NCBI GenBank assembly: GCA_031772625.1
Contig: CM062807.1
Location: 1,151,257,007 to 1,151,321,006, forward strand
Source: Pinus tabuliformis
Lineage: Eukaryota; Streptophyta; Pinopsida; Pinales; Pinaceae
DNA: 64,000 nt
Reading direction: 5' to 3'
Of this stretch, positions 17,856-29,925 are shown one piece after another. The translations under genes were made by a program, and so were the position numbers. Numbering within the stretch: the first letter of the stretch is position 1; each line of letters begins with the position of its first letter. A model generated the notes under the pieces. That model saw only the letters and a program-made list of their open reading frames with translations, was not told the DNA's origin and ran no database searches.

Positions 17856-20800
17856 CCACCTATGGGGACGATTTCTCAATCTCATTCCACACTGCAAGCT
17901 CCATTCCATTTTCCTTGGAACCCTAAACCTTCGATACACCCCCAATTGTCGGCTCAACCAAATTCAAATCCTAACAATAGACCAATCTTGTATGTGCAAA
18001 TTGTTGAGAATCTAGACTGTGAAACAAATCCTGTAGAATGTAATGAGATCTTATTAAGGTTAGGGTGTGTCATTACTCCTGAAGAAAGTATAATTCAGCA
18101 AGAACAGGAAAATGATAAAGAAAAACAACTTGTAATAGATTCATCGACTGTGATTACTTCAGAAATAGAGCAGGGAGGAGACATAATCGAATGGAAAAAT
18201 TATGATAAAAATATAGTTTCTTCTCCCCCATTCCCTGAAAGGCTTATGATAGCTAAACCAACCATCTATCCTGATTTTTATATTGTAGGGGAATTGAAAA
18301 ACTTGTGTATAAAAATTCCACTCCTCCAGGCCATACAAGACATCCCAATCTATGCCAAGATAATCAAAGAATTATGCGGAAAGAAGCCTGGAAGGAAATT
18401 AAAAAATCCACCAACTGTTCACGTAGTAGGAACTCAATCTGACCTTATCTTAGGCAAACAAGTACCAATCAAGTATGAAGACCCAGGAAACACTGTAGTA
18501 ACTGTTCAAATACAAGGTTGTACCTTTCCAAACACATTGGTAGATCTTGGAGCAGTTATTAATATTTTGACTATTGAAACTTGTAATATTATGGGAATCA
18601 CGGCCTTAGAACCAACCTCAACTCTATTATAACTCGCTGACAGATCGGTGGTTAAGCCTGAAGGTACTCTACAAGATATAACCATCTCTGTCAATTCTTG
18701 GGAATATCCTGTGGATTTCTTGGTCATTAACCCAAGAAGTAGGTTGGACGAGCATCCTTTGATATTAGGTCGACCATGGTTAGCAACAACAGATGCATTC
18801 ATAGGATGTCGTGCAAGAAGCATGACAATCACTAAGGGAAATGCTGTGAAAAATCTTATTTTGTATCCCCCAGCTAAACCAAGTTTGCCTATTACGAACC
18901 CTCAGTTACACCTGCCTAGATATCTAGAATAAAATATAGGCTCACCTCTTACATTAGAAGAAGACCTAGGACTTAAAGATCAAATAGAAGATGATGTAAT
19001 TAGTAGCTTCATCAATAAACCAACTATCATAACTAATCCAACATGCCAAATGATAAAAGCTATAATTGATAATGAGGCACAAGGAGACCCCTTGAAAGAT
19101 TCAAATGACCAACATATTCCCACGATTGTTGTTCATAATAGCAGGCCAATTGAGATTGAACCAGGAAGAACCCTTAATATCAATGCTAATCTAGATAATC
19201 ATCAGCAATAAAAACTAAACTAGATCCTTCGTAAATATAAAATATCTTTTGCCTGGGAATAGTCAGATATGAAAGGCATCAATCCAAAATTGTGTACTCA
19301 TCACATATATATTGAGAAAGATGCTCATGCCATTCGACAGCCCCAAAGGAGGTTAAACCCACACCTCAGGGATATTGTGAAACAAGAACTTCAAAAAATG
19401 TTGGATGTAAACTTTATATATCCCATCTCAAATAGCCAGTGGGTCTCCCCGTTGGTAATCGTCCCTAAAAAAATGGAAAATTGCAAATTTGTGTAGACTA
19501 CAGAGAACTTAATAAGGCTACTCAGAAGGACCATTTTCCCCTTCATTTCATAGACCAAGTCCTTGACACTTTAGCAGAGAAGCAGCTTTTCTCCTTCCTG
19601 GATGGCTTCAGCGACTATAATCAATTCAGATTTCTCTGGAATATCAAGATAAAACTACATTCACCTACCCCTGGGATACGTTCGCATACAAAGTTTTACC
19701 TTTTGGATTATGCAATGCTCCAACTACATTCCAGAGAGCAATTTTGAGTATTTTTTTTATCTAATTAATGAAGGACTTGAATTGTATATGGACGATTTTA
19801 CCCCATATGGTGATGATTTTGATCAGGCTTTAAAGAATCTGGAAAAAGTGCTTGAACGATGTATTGCTACCAGGTTATGTTTAAGCCATGAAAAATTCCA
19901 CATGATGATGACCGAAGGTGTGGTTTTGGGACACTATATTTTGCGGCTAGAATTCAGGTAGACCCAGCAAAAATAGAGGTAATCCTTAAACTGCCTACAC
20001 CCCATACACAAACTGAGGTACGTAGTTTCCTTGGCTATGCAAGGTATTACCGCAAATTTATAGAACATTTTTCAAAAATAGTTGCACCTTTATATACTTT
20101 AACAGGTAATGTTGAATTTGAATGGTCTGACAAATGTGATATTGCTTTTGCAGATCTTAAGAAATTGGTTTCGACAACACCAGTATTAAGAGGACTGAAC
20201 TAGGAGTTACCTTTCCACATCTCCTCAGATGCATCGGATATATAGCCATAGGTACTGTTCTTGCACAAGAAGAGAATAGGAAACCCTACAATATCTATTA
20301 CATTAGAAAAAATCTTACTTCTGCCGAATTAAACTATACAGTGACAGAGAAAGAATTTTTGGTTGTTATATACGCTATCAATAAATTTCGACATTATATA
20401 ACAGGATATATTGCTTTTTTATATATTGATCACTCTGCTATCAGATATTTTGCTAATAAACCAATTACTAGTGGACGAGAAACTCGATGGCTATTTTTAT
20501 TGCAGAAGTTTGATATCACCATCAAAGATCAGCCAGAAAAGAGAACCATGTTGCGGATTTTTGTCTCAGGTTCCCAAAACAAATGATCCTTTATCAGTAG
20601 ATGACCAGTTCTCAAATTAACATTTATTCGTTGTGAAAATCAAAACACCCTGGTATGCAAATGTGGCAAATTATTTAGCAATTGGAAAATTTCCAGCACA
20701 CCTGTCAACAAGGGAAAGGAAACTGACTATCCAGCGCAGTGCAGATTTCTCTTGGATTGGCGAGTATCTTTTTCACACTGATTCTAACTTTCAGATTCGT

Positions 20801-21958
20801 AGGTGCATCAGAGAAGATGAAATATATGATGTCCAAAAGGCTTGCCATGACGAACCGTGTGACAGACACTTTGTGGATCGCAGAACTGGACATAAATTTC
20901 TTCAGATGGGCTATTATTGGTCCACAATATTCAAGGATGAAAAGAAATATGTTCAAGCCCGCGACAACTGTTAGAGGATGGGCCGTCCTAACCAAGCTGA
21001 AGAGATGCCCTTGCAGCCACAATTGGTGGTGGAACATTTTGAAATATGGGCATTGGACTTTGTTGACCCCTTTAATCCACCATCAAATCAAAAAGTTTAT
21101 ATACTGGTTACCACAAATTATGTGACTAAATGAGTATAAGAAGTAGCTTTACTGAGGGCCAAAGAGGAAGCAGTGATTAATTTTCTCTTTGAACTATTTG
21201 TGCGATATGGATTACCAAGAGAGGTAATAATAGACGGAGGACTGCAATTCACAGGACATAAAATTTTGGCCACTATACAAAATTATCATTTCAAACATAG
21301 AATTACTTCTCCATATCACCCACACGCAAACGGACAAGTGGAGAGAACTAACAAAGTCTTGGAAGCAATTTTGACTAAAACAGTCTCGACAAGTCATCAT
21401 AATTGGGCAACCAAGCTTCTGGAAGCCTTATGGACCTATCGAACAACATGACGCAATACTACCGGTTACTCCCCTTATCATCTTGTCTTCGGTAAAGAAC
21501 CAATTTTTCCAATAGAATTTGAGATAAAGACTCTTAGGAGGGCCCAGGAGATTGGATTGGATTTTACAGAAGCACAAACGCAACACCTATAAAAACTTAA
21601 CGAATTAGATGAAACACACCTATTTATTTTCCAACGCACAGCTATTATTCAACAACAAAGGGCTAAGTGGCACGATAGGCTTATTAAAAATAAACTGTTT
21701 CAAAAAGGCGATTGGGCATTGCTATATGATTCAAGATTCTAATACTTTCCTGGGAAATTGCAAAAAAGGTGGCTCGAACCTTATGAAATCCAAGAAGTAC
21801 ATGATAATGGTACCATAACTTTAATCACCATCGACAGGTCTGATACTCCTTTTCTAGTAAATGGACATCGGTTATGCCTCTATCATCAGCCGCTCACAAA
21901 GGAGTATTTTTATCAAGAGGTAAGTAGTGATCCTACTTTTCAAATTATAGCTGCCTAG
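17856..21958 (+). pseudogene. pol of element B (protease, RT, RNase H, integrase)
   Basis: The gag linker resumes, then FPERLMIAKP and ELKNLCIKIPLLQAIQDIPI lead to the protease motif LVDLGAVINILT (about 18540) and HPLILGRPWLATTDAF. RT follows with RRLNPHLRDIVKQELQKML, SQWVSPLVIVPKK and LYMDDFTPYGDD (about 19780). RNase H has TEKEFLVVIYAINKFRHYI and IDHSAIRYF. Integrase has ALDFVDPFNPPSNQ, REVIIDGGLQFTG and ANGQVERTNKVLEAI, then WALLYDSRF and ends QIIAA-stop at 21956-21958. At least eight stops and several frameshifts occur (for example near 19490, 19640, 19960, 20240, 20570 and 21130). It is an old dead copy, homologous throughout to the intact ORF 2628-7832. Confidence 0.92.
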
Positions 21959-23773
21959 GGTGGTAACCCAGTAGCTCTATCTCCATGAAATCTATTTTTT
22001 CCATGTTATACATAATATATATACTTTTGTTTGGAATTTGGTTAAGTCTTTTTCTTTTTTCCTTCTTTCTTTTCTTTAGACATGCTGGAATTTTGGCACA
22101 ACTGTTGTTCCTTACAGCTTAGTCATTGTCTATTTATAGTACAGTTGTTGTTCCTTTCGTTACAGTTGTTGTTCATTTGAAAGAAACAATTATTATTCCC
22201 TTCGTTACAGTTGTTTTTCACTTCAACAGTTGTTGTCCCCTTTGTTATAGTTGATGCTCATTTCAAAGTGACATTTGTTGTCCCCTTTGTTACAACCGTG
22301 TTTCACCTTAAAGGAGCAATTATTGTTCCCTTTATGACTGTTGTTGTTATTTACAGCCCAACTATTGTTCCTTTTAGTCGATTGTTGTCCTTTGTATGTC
22401 CGACTATCCATTTGGTTATGAACTTAGATGTGAATTCTAAAAGTATTAATCTTTAGTTTATCATGGTGATAAATATAGAATCTTCTTCATTACCTTTGGA
22501 GAATATTTTTCTTTTTTTCATCTAGCACATCCTATCAATTTAAATATTTTCTCTATATCCGGATTTTTATGGAAATATCATAAATTGTTCATGATTTATA
22601 ACCACCATACTAGTTTTCTCTTTCTTATTTACTCAAATGGTGATTTTCTTCAAAAACATAATAAAAGGACTAAGACATATCTTATCTGGAATTTTTTTTA
22701 CTTCTTACACCATCCCTAACTCTTAAGGAGTTGATGAGCCTCCTTTAATGATTAAAAATAATAAAAGGAAAATAAAACAATTATGGAAATGTACTCAATT
22801 TAACTTTTCTCAAAAGGATAGGCGGTCTCACCACGAGCCAACCTACCAAGATCATAGGAGATTAACATAAGTGACATTCCCATTATGGCTACCAAACAAG
22901 GGTAATGGCCTTTGACACTAGTGCCAATGGACAAGAGGTCTCATCATGAGCCAGTTTGTTTACTTTGTTATGATCTAGTGAGTGGCATTGTTGTTATCTG
23001 GCTATCACGCCAGAACAATGGCCTTTCTGAGAAGAATCATTTAAATAATTATATGTTAAGGGTACTTGCTCATCTAAGGGTTAAAAGGCAACCCTGTCGA
23101 GGTTATGAACGCCTGCTAGCACTAGTGGCTCTACCTGTGGTATTGAAGTTTAACTTGAACTACCATATATTTATTATGTCATTAAGACTTCCTTTTCTTT
23201 TCAAAAAAAGGGTGTTATCACCACTACTAGTATGTAAAATTTTTCTCTAAAACTACTAAAGGTGGCACATTTATATCACATGAACAAATCATAATTTTCT
23301 GAATATCCGTAATAAGCATTATTATTTCTAAAGGTATTTTTCTATATTTCGTTACTTATTATTCTCCAAAAAGAAATATTTTCTCTTTTCCCCATGGTAT
23401 ACATATCTTGTATGCTTTAAATATCACAATGATTTTTAACCATTAGCACATCATGCATTTACTGTCTTTTATTATCCTCCATATGGTTGCGTATGATCTG
23501 ACTGTCTCCCGTTACAATTCATTAAATACCTCTATATAGATCCGATTTTCCACACTCTTAAAAGGTCGTGGTCGACCTTTCTCCTATTGGAGGAGGTAGG
23601 CAATATCACATGTATAATTTGATGGGGTACAATCAGCAAAACCTTGTAATTAATATGATAGTTCTCTTCGCACATAATCCTGATTTTGACATAATATATG
23701 CTACTTTATCAAAAGACTTATGGTTCAATAGCTTTGCATGCAGGCACTGTAGCTGTTTCATGAATTAGCAAGC
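21959..23773 (+). other. Spacer of element B between pol and second ORF
   Basis: Non-coding and AT-rich. It contains a degenerate GTTGTTCC repeat block (22082-22400). Otherwise no domain, RNA gene or mobile insertion was recognised. The open frame 22912-23250 has no family features. Confidence 0.6.
22082..22400 (+). repeat. Degenerate GTTACAGTTGTTGTTC repeat array
   Basis: About ten imperfect units of 25-45 bp built on TTCC(T)TT(C/T)GTTACAGTTGTTGTTCA. Spacing is irregular and unit divergence is high. It lies entirely within the B spacer. Confidence 0.8.
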
Positions 23774-26446
23774 ATGGGCAGAAAATCTATTCGCAGTGAA
23801 CCCACTCTACTGAGGATTACTGAGCAAGCCCATAGGATCCTAGAATGGGTAGGATGGGTGCAATACTTTGCTCGATTATAGGGGTTCGACGATGGTGTTG
23901 CCTTGGAATTTCTACAGAACTTAAGCAATGAAGGCACAACAGTCTAAGGCAGGAAAATACCAGTTACTAAAATAATCTTGGCAGAGGTCATTGGTATTCC
24001 CACAGAAGGGGTAAAGTGGGTAGATAAACACACTGGACTTCAAGATGTCATGGAGTTATTTGCAGACCCTGGTGAGGAATTGACCCAAAAAGGTAAGGGT
24101 CTTCACCCTGCTTCACTCAGCGAGCCATGGCGGGAATTAGCTGAAGTAATTCATAGGTATATCACGTGTGATGGGCGCCATGATGTGGTAAGACCCCGAC
24201 ATCTTAAACTTCTAGCAGCTCTAAAACTGAAAATAGCAATAAATTTTCCTTTCTTCCTAAACTTTCTTTTGTATGAAGTTGCCAGTAGAATAAGTAAAGC
24301 TAAGAACCCCAATGTTGTAGTTAGTCATCATGGTCTATTCAAATCAATAGTCATTAGAGAATTGACCCAGTTGCAGCTAACATAAGATAATTTCATAAGG
24401 CCTAATGAACCATCATCTTTAGAAGAGATACCTGAAACAAAAAATGAACAGCCTGAAACAGGAATTGCCCAGCTTGAATTTGGAAATGTTCAATTAGAAG
24501 AAGAAAATCATACCTCGGTAGTGCAAACTCCGCACAGGGGCTGGAAAAGAGTAGACTCTATTTTTGTGTCTCTCTCTGTCAAACATAAAAGGTTTGATCG
24601 ATTAACCTAGCCTAGAAGTCTTACTGAGCATAGAGTGGAGGCACGACCATCTCAAGGATCCCCTGCAGAACAGTAGGGCGATTTCCCTCAGATTATGAGG
24701 AAGAAATAGCTCGAGTTCTAGAAAATATGGGGACTCTCTTTGCAGAAGATGTGGGTTGTTTTGAATACCCACCGGAATGAACTCATACCCCTACTCCTTC
24801 GACCTCCACCCATAGATCTCATGATACAGAAGTATTACCTCTTTACGAAAATACTAGAAGCATGTAGGAATCCATTGAAACAGTGTAAGAAGGATCCAGA
24901 TTCTTCTGCGAAAAATAAATGAATAATAAAATAAATAAATAAACAAATGTTATCTCCAGAAGTCAGAAGGTGACTCAGGTGGTACAATTCCACTTGATCA
25001 AGATCCTGAAGGTTTTGAAACTTCTCCTGTTGATGAAAATATCATTGTTGTCCCCTCTTTGTCTATTGAAAAATATACTTAAGAGATAAAGAAAAGAAAC
25101 AATCATAGGGTAAAGCTATTAAAATAGGAAAACAAAAAACTAAGGAGAAAGATAAAACAACTCAAGAAATGGTTAAAGGATTCTATAAAGACCTATAAGA
25201 AGAAGATAGAACTCAAGACAATTGGGATTCAGAGTGAAAACTTTCTCAATTCCGCTGAAACTCAAATTGAGGAAATTTGTACCAACTCTGTGGGAACACA
25301 AGCAGATTTCTATCTCTCTGTGGCATCAACTAAAGTAGCTACTCAAATAGATTTAGTAATGACTTTTAGTGAAGCTACTCAAACTGAAATTATACCTCCT
25401 TATTATCCTTTAATTAAGGATGTCACCATTCAAAAATTGAACATAGAATTGGCAAAGTCTCAGCAAATTTTAAAGCAATATCAAGGCAAAGTCATGCCTT
25501 AGGCATAATACCAGGAACTCTTAAAGAAATTCAATGCATTATCGGTTATAGAAGATGATACTTACGTTGATCTTAGGGAAAAGTGGAAAAAGGTAGAGAA
25601 AGTACAAGGTCAGCTCCAAAAATCTTGGAGCAAATCAAAGAAATTTGTTCTATTTACACAGATGCATTGTCTTGCAGATCCCCTGCCAAAAACTATGCAC
25701 TATTTTTACTTGAACGTTACTTGTTGTTGAAAATTAAAGTTGTGAGATCAGACCAACCTTTTGAATTTAGTACCATTACTGATTTTATCAAGTGTTTTCA
25801 AGAACAGAATGAGGATGTAAAATATTTCTTGTGTGAATTGTATTTACATAATTTCTTTTTGGAGGATGAAAAGGATGGAAATCCTAGTCCTTTCATTGGG
25901 GATGTTCAGTTCCAAGCTTTTATATCCTTTGCTAAAAATCAAATTAAGTGGGCTAAAGCATACACTGTGTTTCAGAAAAGAGAGAATGGACTAGATCTCT
26001 GGGTTAGAGGTGAGCCTGCAAGTCCCCTGTGAACTTTCATACAGCATAAGAAATTCATGGAACAAACTGGAGTTGCGTATACTCTAGCTCCTATTCGTAG
26101 AGATACCCTTAGGTCAGGCATTGAATATTTTGAAGAAATCAAGGAAGAATCCTTTCAGTCTACAAAGTAAAGACGGAAGGCATCCTCCAATGAGGTCAAG
26201 AATAGAGAACCATTCAATTATAGGAATTCCATGGCAGATGCTACACGACTAACATGTTATAGTAATTTGGTTATGAAAAAAGGTCCCACCTGGATTGGAT
26301 GCTAGTATAGAAGTCCTATTATTTGGTATCCCCCAGAGGAGTATCAATGTGAATATGAGCTTTCTGAAAGACAAGAAACCATGGCTTTTGAGGTACTCCG
26401 AAACAAAAATGGATTTCGGCTTTATAAAGAAACCACCTATCCGTAA
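23774..26446 (+). pseudogene. Second ORF (env-position protein) of element B
   Basis: ATG at 23774 gives MGRKSIRSEPTLLRITEQAH, matching in position and pattern the start of A's second ORF. It continues through stops into EVIGIPTEGVKWVDKHTG, RYITCDGRHDVVRPRHLKLL, FPFFLNFLLYEVASRISKA and VVVSHHGLFKSIVIREL, the same domain as in A. A charged coiled-coil region (about 25050-25500) follows. An additional C-terminal part (25583-26446: YALFLLERYLLLKIKVVRSD, FIKCFQEQNEDVKYFLCELY, then PIIWYPPEEYQCEYELSERQ) is not seen in A. Multiple stops and at least two frameshifts are present. Function is unknown; no membrane segment typical of an envelope protein is evident. Confidence 0.75.
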
Positions 26447-26479
26447 TATTCCTTGACTTTATTGCATGTCAACTATCTT

Positions 26480-26516
26480 ATTGCATGAGGACACGCAAAA
26501 AGTAAGCTAGGGGGTA
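26480..26516 (+). promoter_or_regulatory. Hairpin and polypurine tract of element B
   Basis: ATTGCATG-AGGA-CACGCAAA (26480-26499) is the counterpart of the perfect hairpin in A, with two arm mismatches. It is followed 17 bp later by the tract AGCTAGGGGGTA abutting the LTR. Confidence 0.72.
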
Positions 26517-27668
26517 TGTTGGGTTGTGAAAAAGGTATGCTTTTCCTCTTTATTACCTTGGTTGATAATATGTTTTTCAATTATTTTACTTTTAGTTTGA
26601 GGATATTTGGAAGAAAAGAAAAATGGAAAATGGTTGAAAGTATTGTCGATTAATTTAAGTATTTTTTATGTTATAAGTCTTAATTAATTTAATTTAATTT
26701 GTGTGTAGAACAACTTGATTGGAAAATCGTTGTTCCTTCGAATGAGTGGAAAGCGCTAAGTATGGACAGTTTTTATCTTAACTAGGGAAATTCCAGCTAG
26801 GAATACACACAAGACAACTCAAGAAGATAAGAATTGTTATTAGAAGTTCCGATGATCACGACGCGAAATCCTGAGGATCTCCCAATGCTCAGGATAACTC
26901 CATTTACTAGCATTTTTATGTAATATATAAGTCAGTCGTCAATAGAAATGGAGAGAGACTTTACTTTTCATTCTTACAGTGAAACTGAGAATAATTATTC
27001 AACCTTGAAGTGTTATAAACGATTTTGTAACTTATTTTGATATTAATGAAGAGTTAAAGATTTTGTGTTAAGTTCATGTATTGAGTTTCTTACGACAATT
27101 CCTTCTGGGGACCTCGGGCTCACTGGAATATTTACTGCTCGGTTATATTATTTTCATTTACTCTCTTTGTGAATATTGTTATGCTATTTCCTTTCACAGT
27201 CGGAAGTGGATTATATCTTATGTTTTCTAATGCTACTACCTTTCCTGAATTTGTTAAATACATTTTATGAGATTAAATGTTTTACTCAATAAGTTTACTG
27301 AGTTATTTCAGCTTTATGAGACTTTTCGAATAATGGTGTGATGTAAGTAATTTTCCTTTATGCATATGATTCTGTAGAAGCATTGTGAATTTGATTGTTG
27401 AATCTCGTTAATTCCTTTGATGAGTTTAGAATTATAAGTAATAGGAAGTAAAACGGTTGATGTGTGAATAGTTTATTTCTGCAACGATTGGATAGATTTA
27501 GCACTTCATTTGAGTATTTTGTAGTAAGAGTGGCTTACATTTCAATCTTTTAGGATTTTATCTTGTACACACTATGCCAACAGCTTTGAAATAAAAGACG
27601 AAACCCAGGTTAACATAATTAATGTAGGATTAAGATTGATTTTTAGAAGTCATCTTAGTTACCCAACA
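26517..27668 (+). repeat. 3' LTR of element B, 1152 bp
   Basis: It starts TGTTGGGT and ends ACCCAACA, an 8-bp perfect terminal inverted repeat. A TATATAA box lies at 26934-26940. The sequence is unrelated to A's LTR. No 5' partner is visible upstream of 13321. Confidence 0.88.
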
Positions 27669-27673
27669 TAAGG

Positions 27674-29385
27674 AAGGAGCAAGCAAGGAAGAGCAAGATC
27701 AAGCAACTACAATAGTATTCTTTGCAGGTATCGATTTGCATGTGTATTTTCCTTGCTATATTTGGCATGCCTAACGTTACATGTGGTTCTTTTGTTGTTA
27801 TGGTATGGGTTTTTCCAGGTGTGATAGTGTTTTAAACCTAGTCTTTCCATTTCTGGATAGCCATAGTGTGATGGAGTTCTCATATTTTGGTTTAGTTGGA
27901 TTGTCGGATGGATTTGAAGCTGAGTGAGGTAGATCTCCGAATGATAGCATGCATGGCATAGTGGTATATGAACTGGAGTGTGGATCACAGTAAATCCACT
28001 AGCCTAGTAACCCCCCAAGCCAAACTACGGGTTGTGGTAAAGCCAGGATTATGTTGCCTCGATGGGCCTAGGAATCCTAGCCGGTGAATGGCAGGATATA
28101 TGGTAAAGCTAAGAGGTAGATTTCTCTCCATTGGGCCTAGTAATCCCAGGTTTGGGATATGCAGTAAAGCCTGGAGAGTAAGTCTTGGTTAGGGCCTATT
28201 GATCCAGTGTGGATTGCGGTAAAGCCTGAGAGACTAAGAGATAGGAAAAATTCTCACAGTGTAGGTGGAGAAATCTTGTGGCATCCATGCTTGTTTGGCC
28301 TAGTGATCAGGTGAAAGTCATGGTAAATCCTATTATCACATGTTTACTGTGTGGGCCTAGTGATCTAGGATGGATTACACTAAAACTTGGTTTCTATTAA
28401 TGAGGATGAGGTGGTTTAGCCTCGAAATGCCATGGTTGGTTATTTTGGTTTGAGTCCCACATCATGCTTGGAATATGGCACAGGGGTGAATGGCTAAAGA
28501 GATATTTGGTTCAAACATTCTATGGTTGGGTGGAACGTGGTAGTCCCATCCCAGGTTTGGATTTTGCATCATTGAAATGAGGTTATTTCTCCTTGTATTT
28601 CTATGGGTATTATCCCATTTTATATGTGGATCATATGGTTGTAATTTCCTTGGTATTTATGTTGCCATTATGTTGGTTATGTATATGTTTTATGATAGTG
28701 GCTATCCATGGCTCTCATCATGTTTTTACTTGTAAATGAATGAACAATTTATTTATGACCTAATAGATGATAATGCAGCAAATGACATAAGGGAACAATG
28801 CTTCATAGCGATTCTCATAAAAGTATGAGACCCTTATGCTTAAATATGTTGTTTACACCTTTAGATTACATATTTGTGATATGTTTGACGAAATTCCTGT
28901 CATGGCTAGTAGGGGTCTACTTAAGGGCTTGTTCAAGTATTTACTTTCGCATCATTGTTTCCTTGTTATCTTTCTGTTATGAAGGTATCATTCAATTCTG
29001 GGCAATGACCCATGCTCTAGGCCTGAAAAAGTAGCTCAAATCCCGGGGACGCTAGCACAACGCTGGGAAAAATAGTCCTTGAACGTTGGCATGCCTTGGC
29101 ATGAGAGTGTCTAGAGCCTCCTCGACGTTGTCAAGTCCATATCATGGGAGCATCCGGGGGTCAAGTGGTCTAAAACCTCAGTGGGACCTTAGGGCTAGCT
29201 ACTTGAGTGGTTAGGATGGTTCCTGGGAGTCCCGTAGCTATTGTGGAAGGTATGTATGTTGTGTTTCTATCGATTCCACTTCATTACGGTCACATAGGAG
29301 GTTTAATCTAATCATAGTAGCCTCTAGTCACATGTTTACCCCAGTTGACTGGTTACTTGGGTAGATGTGGGAGGAGGGTGTTACA
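27674..29385 (+). repeat. LTR-like region of element C
   Basis: Non-coding, ending in GTGTTACA just before the primer site. It carries an internal repeat array (27980-28400). The partner LTR is absent, so only the right end is supported. The open frame 28798-29034 has no recognisable features. Confidence 0.55.
27980..28400 (+). repeat. Degenerate GGGCCTAGTGATCC...GGTAAAGCCTGG array
   Basis: Six to seven imperfect units of roughly 50-110 bp. Each has a GGGCCTAG(T/G)(A/G)ATC head and a GG(A)TTG(C/T)GGTAAAGCC tail, for example at 28069, 28134, 28192, 28299 and 28354. Confidence 0.82.
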
Positions 29386-29388
29386 TAG

Positions 29389-29400
29389 TGGTATCAGAGT
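29389..29400 (+). promoter_or_regulatory. Primer-binding site of element C
   Basis: TGGTATCAGAGT matches the initiator-methionine tRNA complement for 11 of 12 bases. A second related copy, TGGTATCAAAGC, occurs about 50 bp downstream. Confidence 0.82.
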
Positions 29401-29925
29401 AGGTTGCGCTCTCTTTAGATCATATATGATACCACATAGTGGTATCAAAGCACGATTCACCCCTCAGACTGGATGGTTGTGTGTGTTGGTCATGCATTCA
29501 TGTCTTTTGCACGTGTGTTAATCATCCTTGTGGTCTATGTTCTTGTTGCATATGCATGGTGTCAGTCATGGTTGTAGTGATGTCGCCATGTGAAAGAGAA
29601 TGTTGTTGTTATGAAGTATGTCTTCATGAGTGTATGATTGGTTACATGTTGTTTATGCTTGCGTATTGTCAGTGTACGTTGGTATGGTTATTGTTGTCAT
29701 GCATGAGGTCATGGTATGTGTAGTTGATATGCTCATGCATTAATGACTGGACTCTAGCTAGACTGATGGTTACATGGTTATATGCTTATGTATCATATGT
29801 TTATATGTTGTTATGATTATGTTATACATGTATTACATTGATATTTTGATCTTGCAGACAACGTATCCTCCCCGAATTTTTCTAAGGTACATTGGTTTTT
29901 TGTGATTTTGTTTAGCTGACATAGT

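Larger units (their letters stand above)
12880..27668 (+). mobile_element. Athila-like gypsy retrotransposon B, degenerate
   Basis: It has the same gene order as A: gag, protease, RT, RNase H, integrase, second ORF, hairpin and polypurine tract, 3' LTR. It is recognisably homologous to A in protein sequence but clearly a different family: its LTR is unrelated and the proteins are well diverged. It is full of stops and frameshifts and carries nested element I. The 5' LTR is not found. The sequence after the 3' LTR begins TAAGG (27669-27673), one half of a possible target duplication. Confidence 0.85.

Noticed and set aside
22912-23250. 112-codon open frame in the B spacer
   Set aside because: No domain or homology to the A spacer; composition not protein-like beyond chance.
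28000-28400. Possible CRISPR-like array
   Set aside because: Units are diverged, of uneven length and lie in a plant LTR; no constant repeats with unique spacers.
29439-29723. Cys-rich 94-codon open frame after the C primer site
   Set aside because: The cysteines come from TGT/TGC-rich, GT-repetitive leader DNA; no other support.
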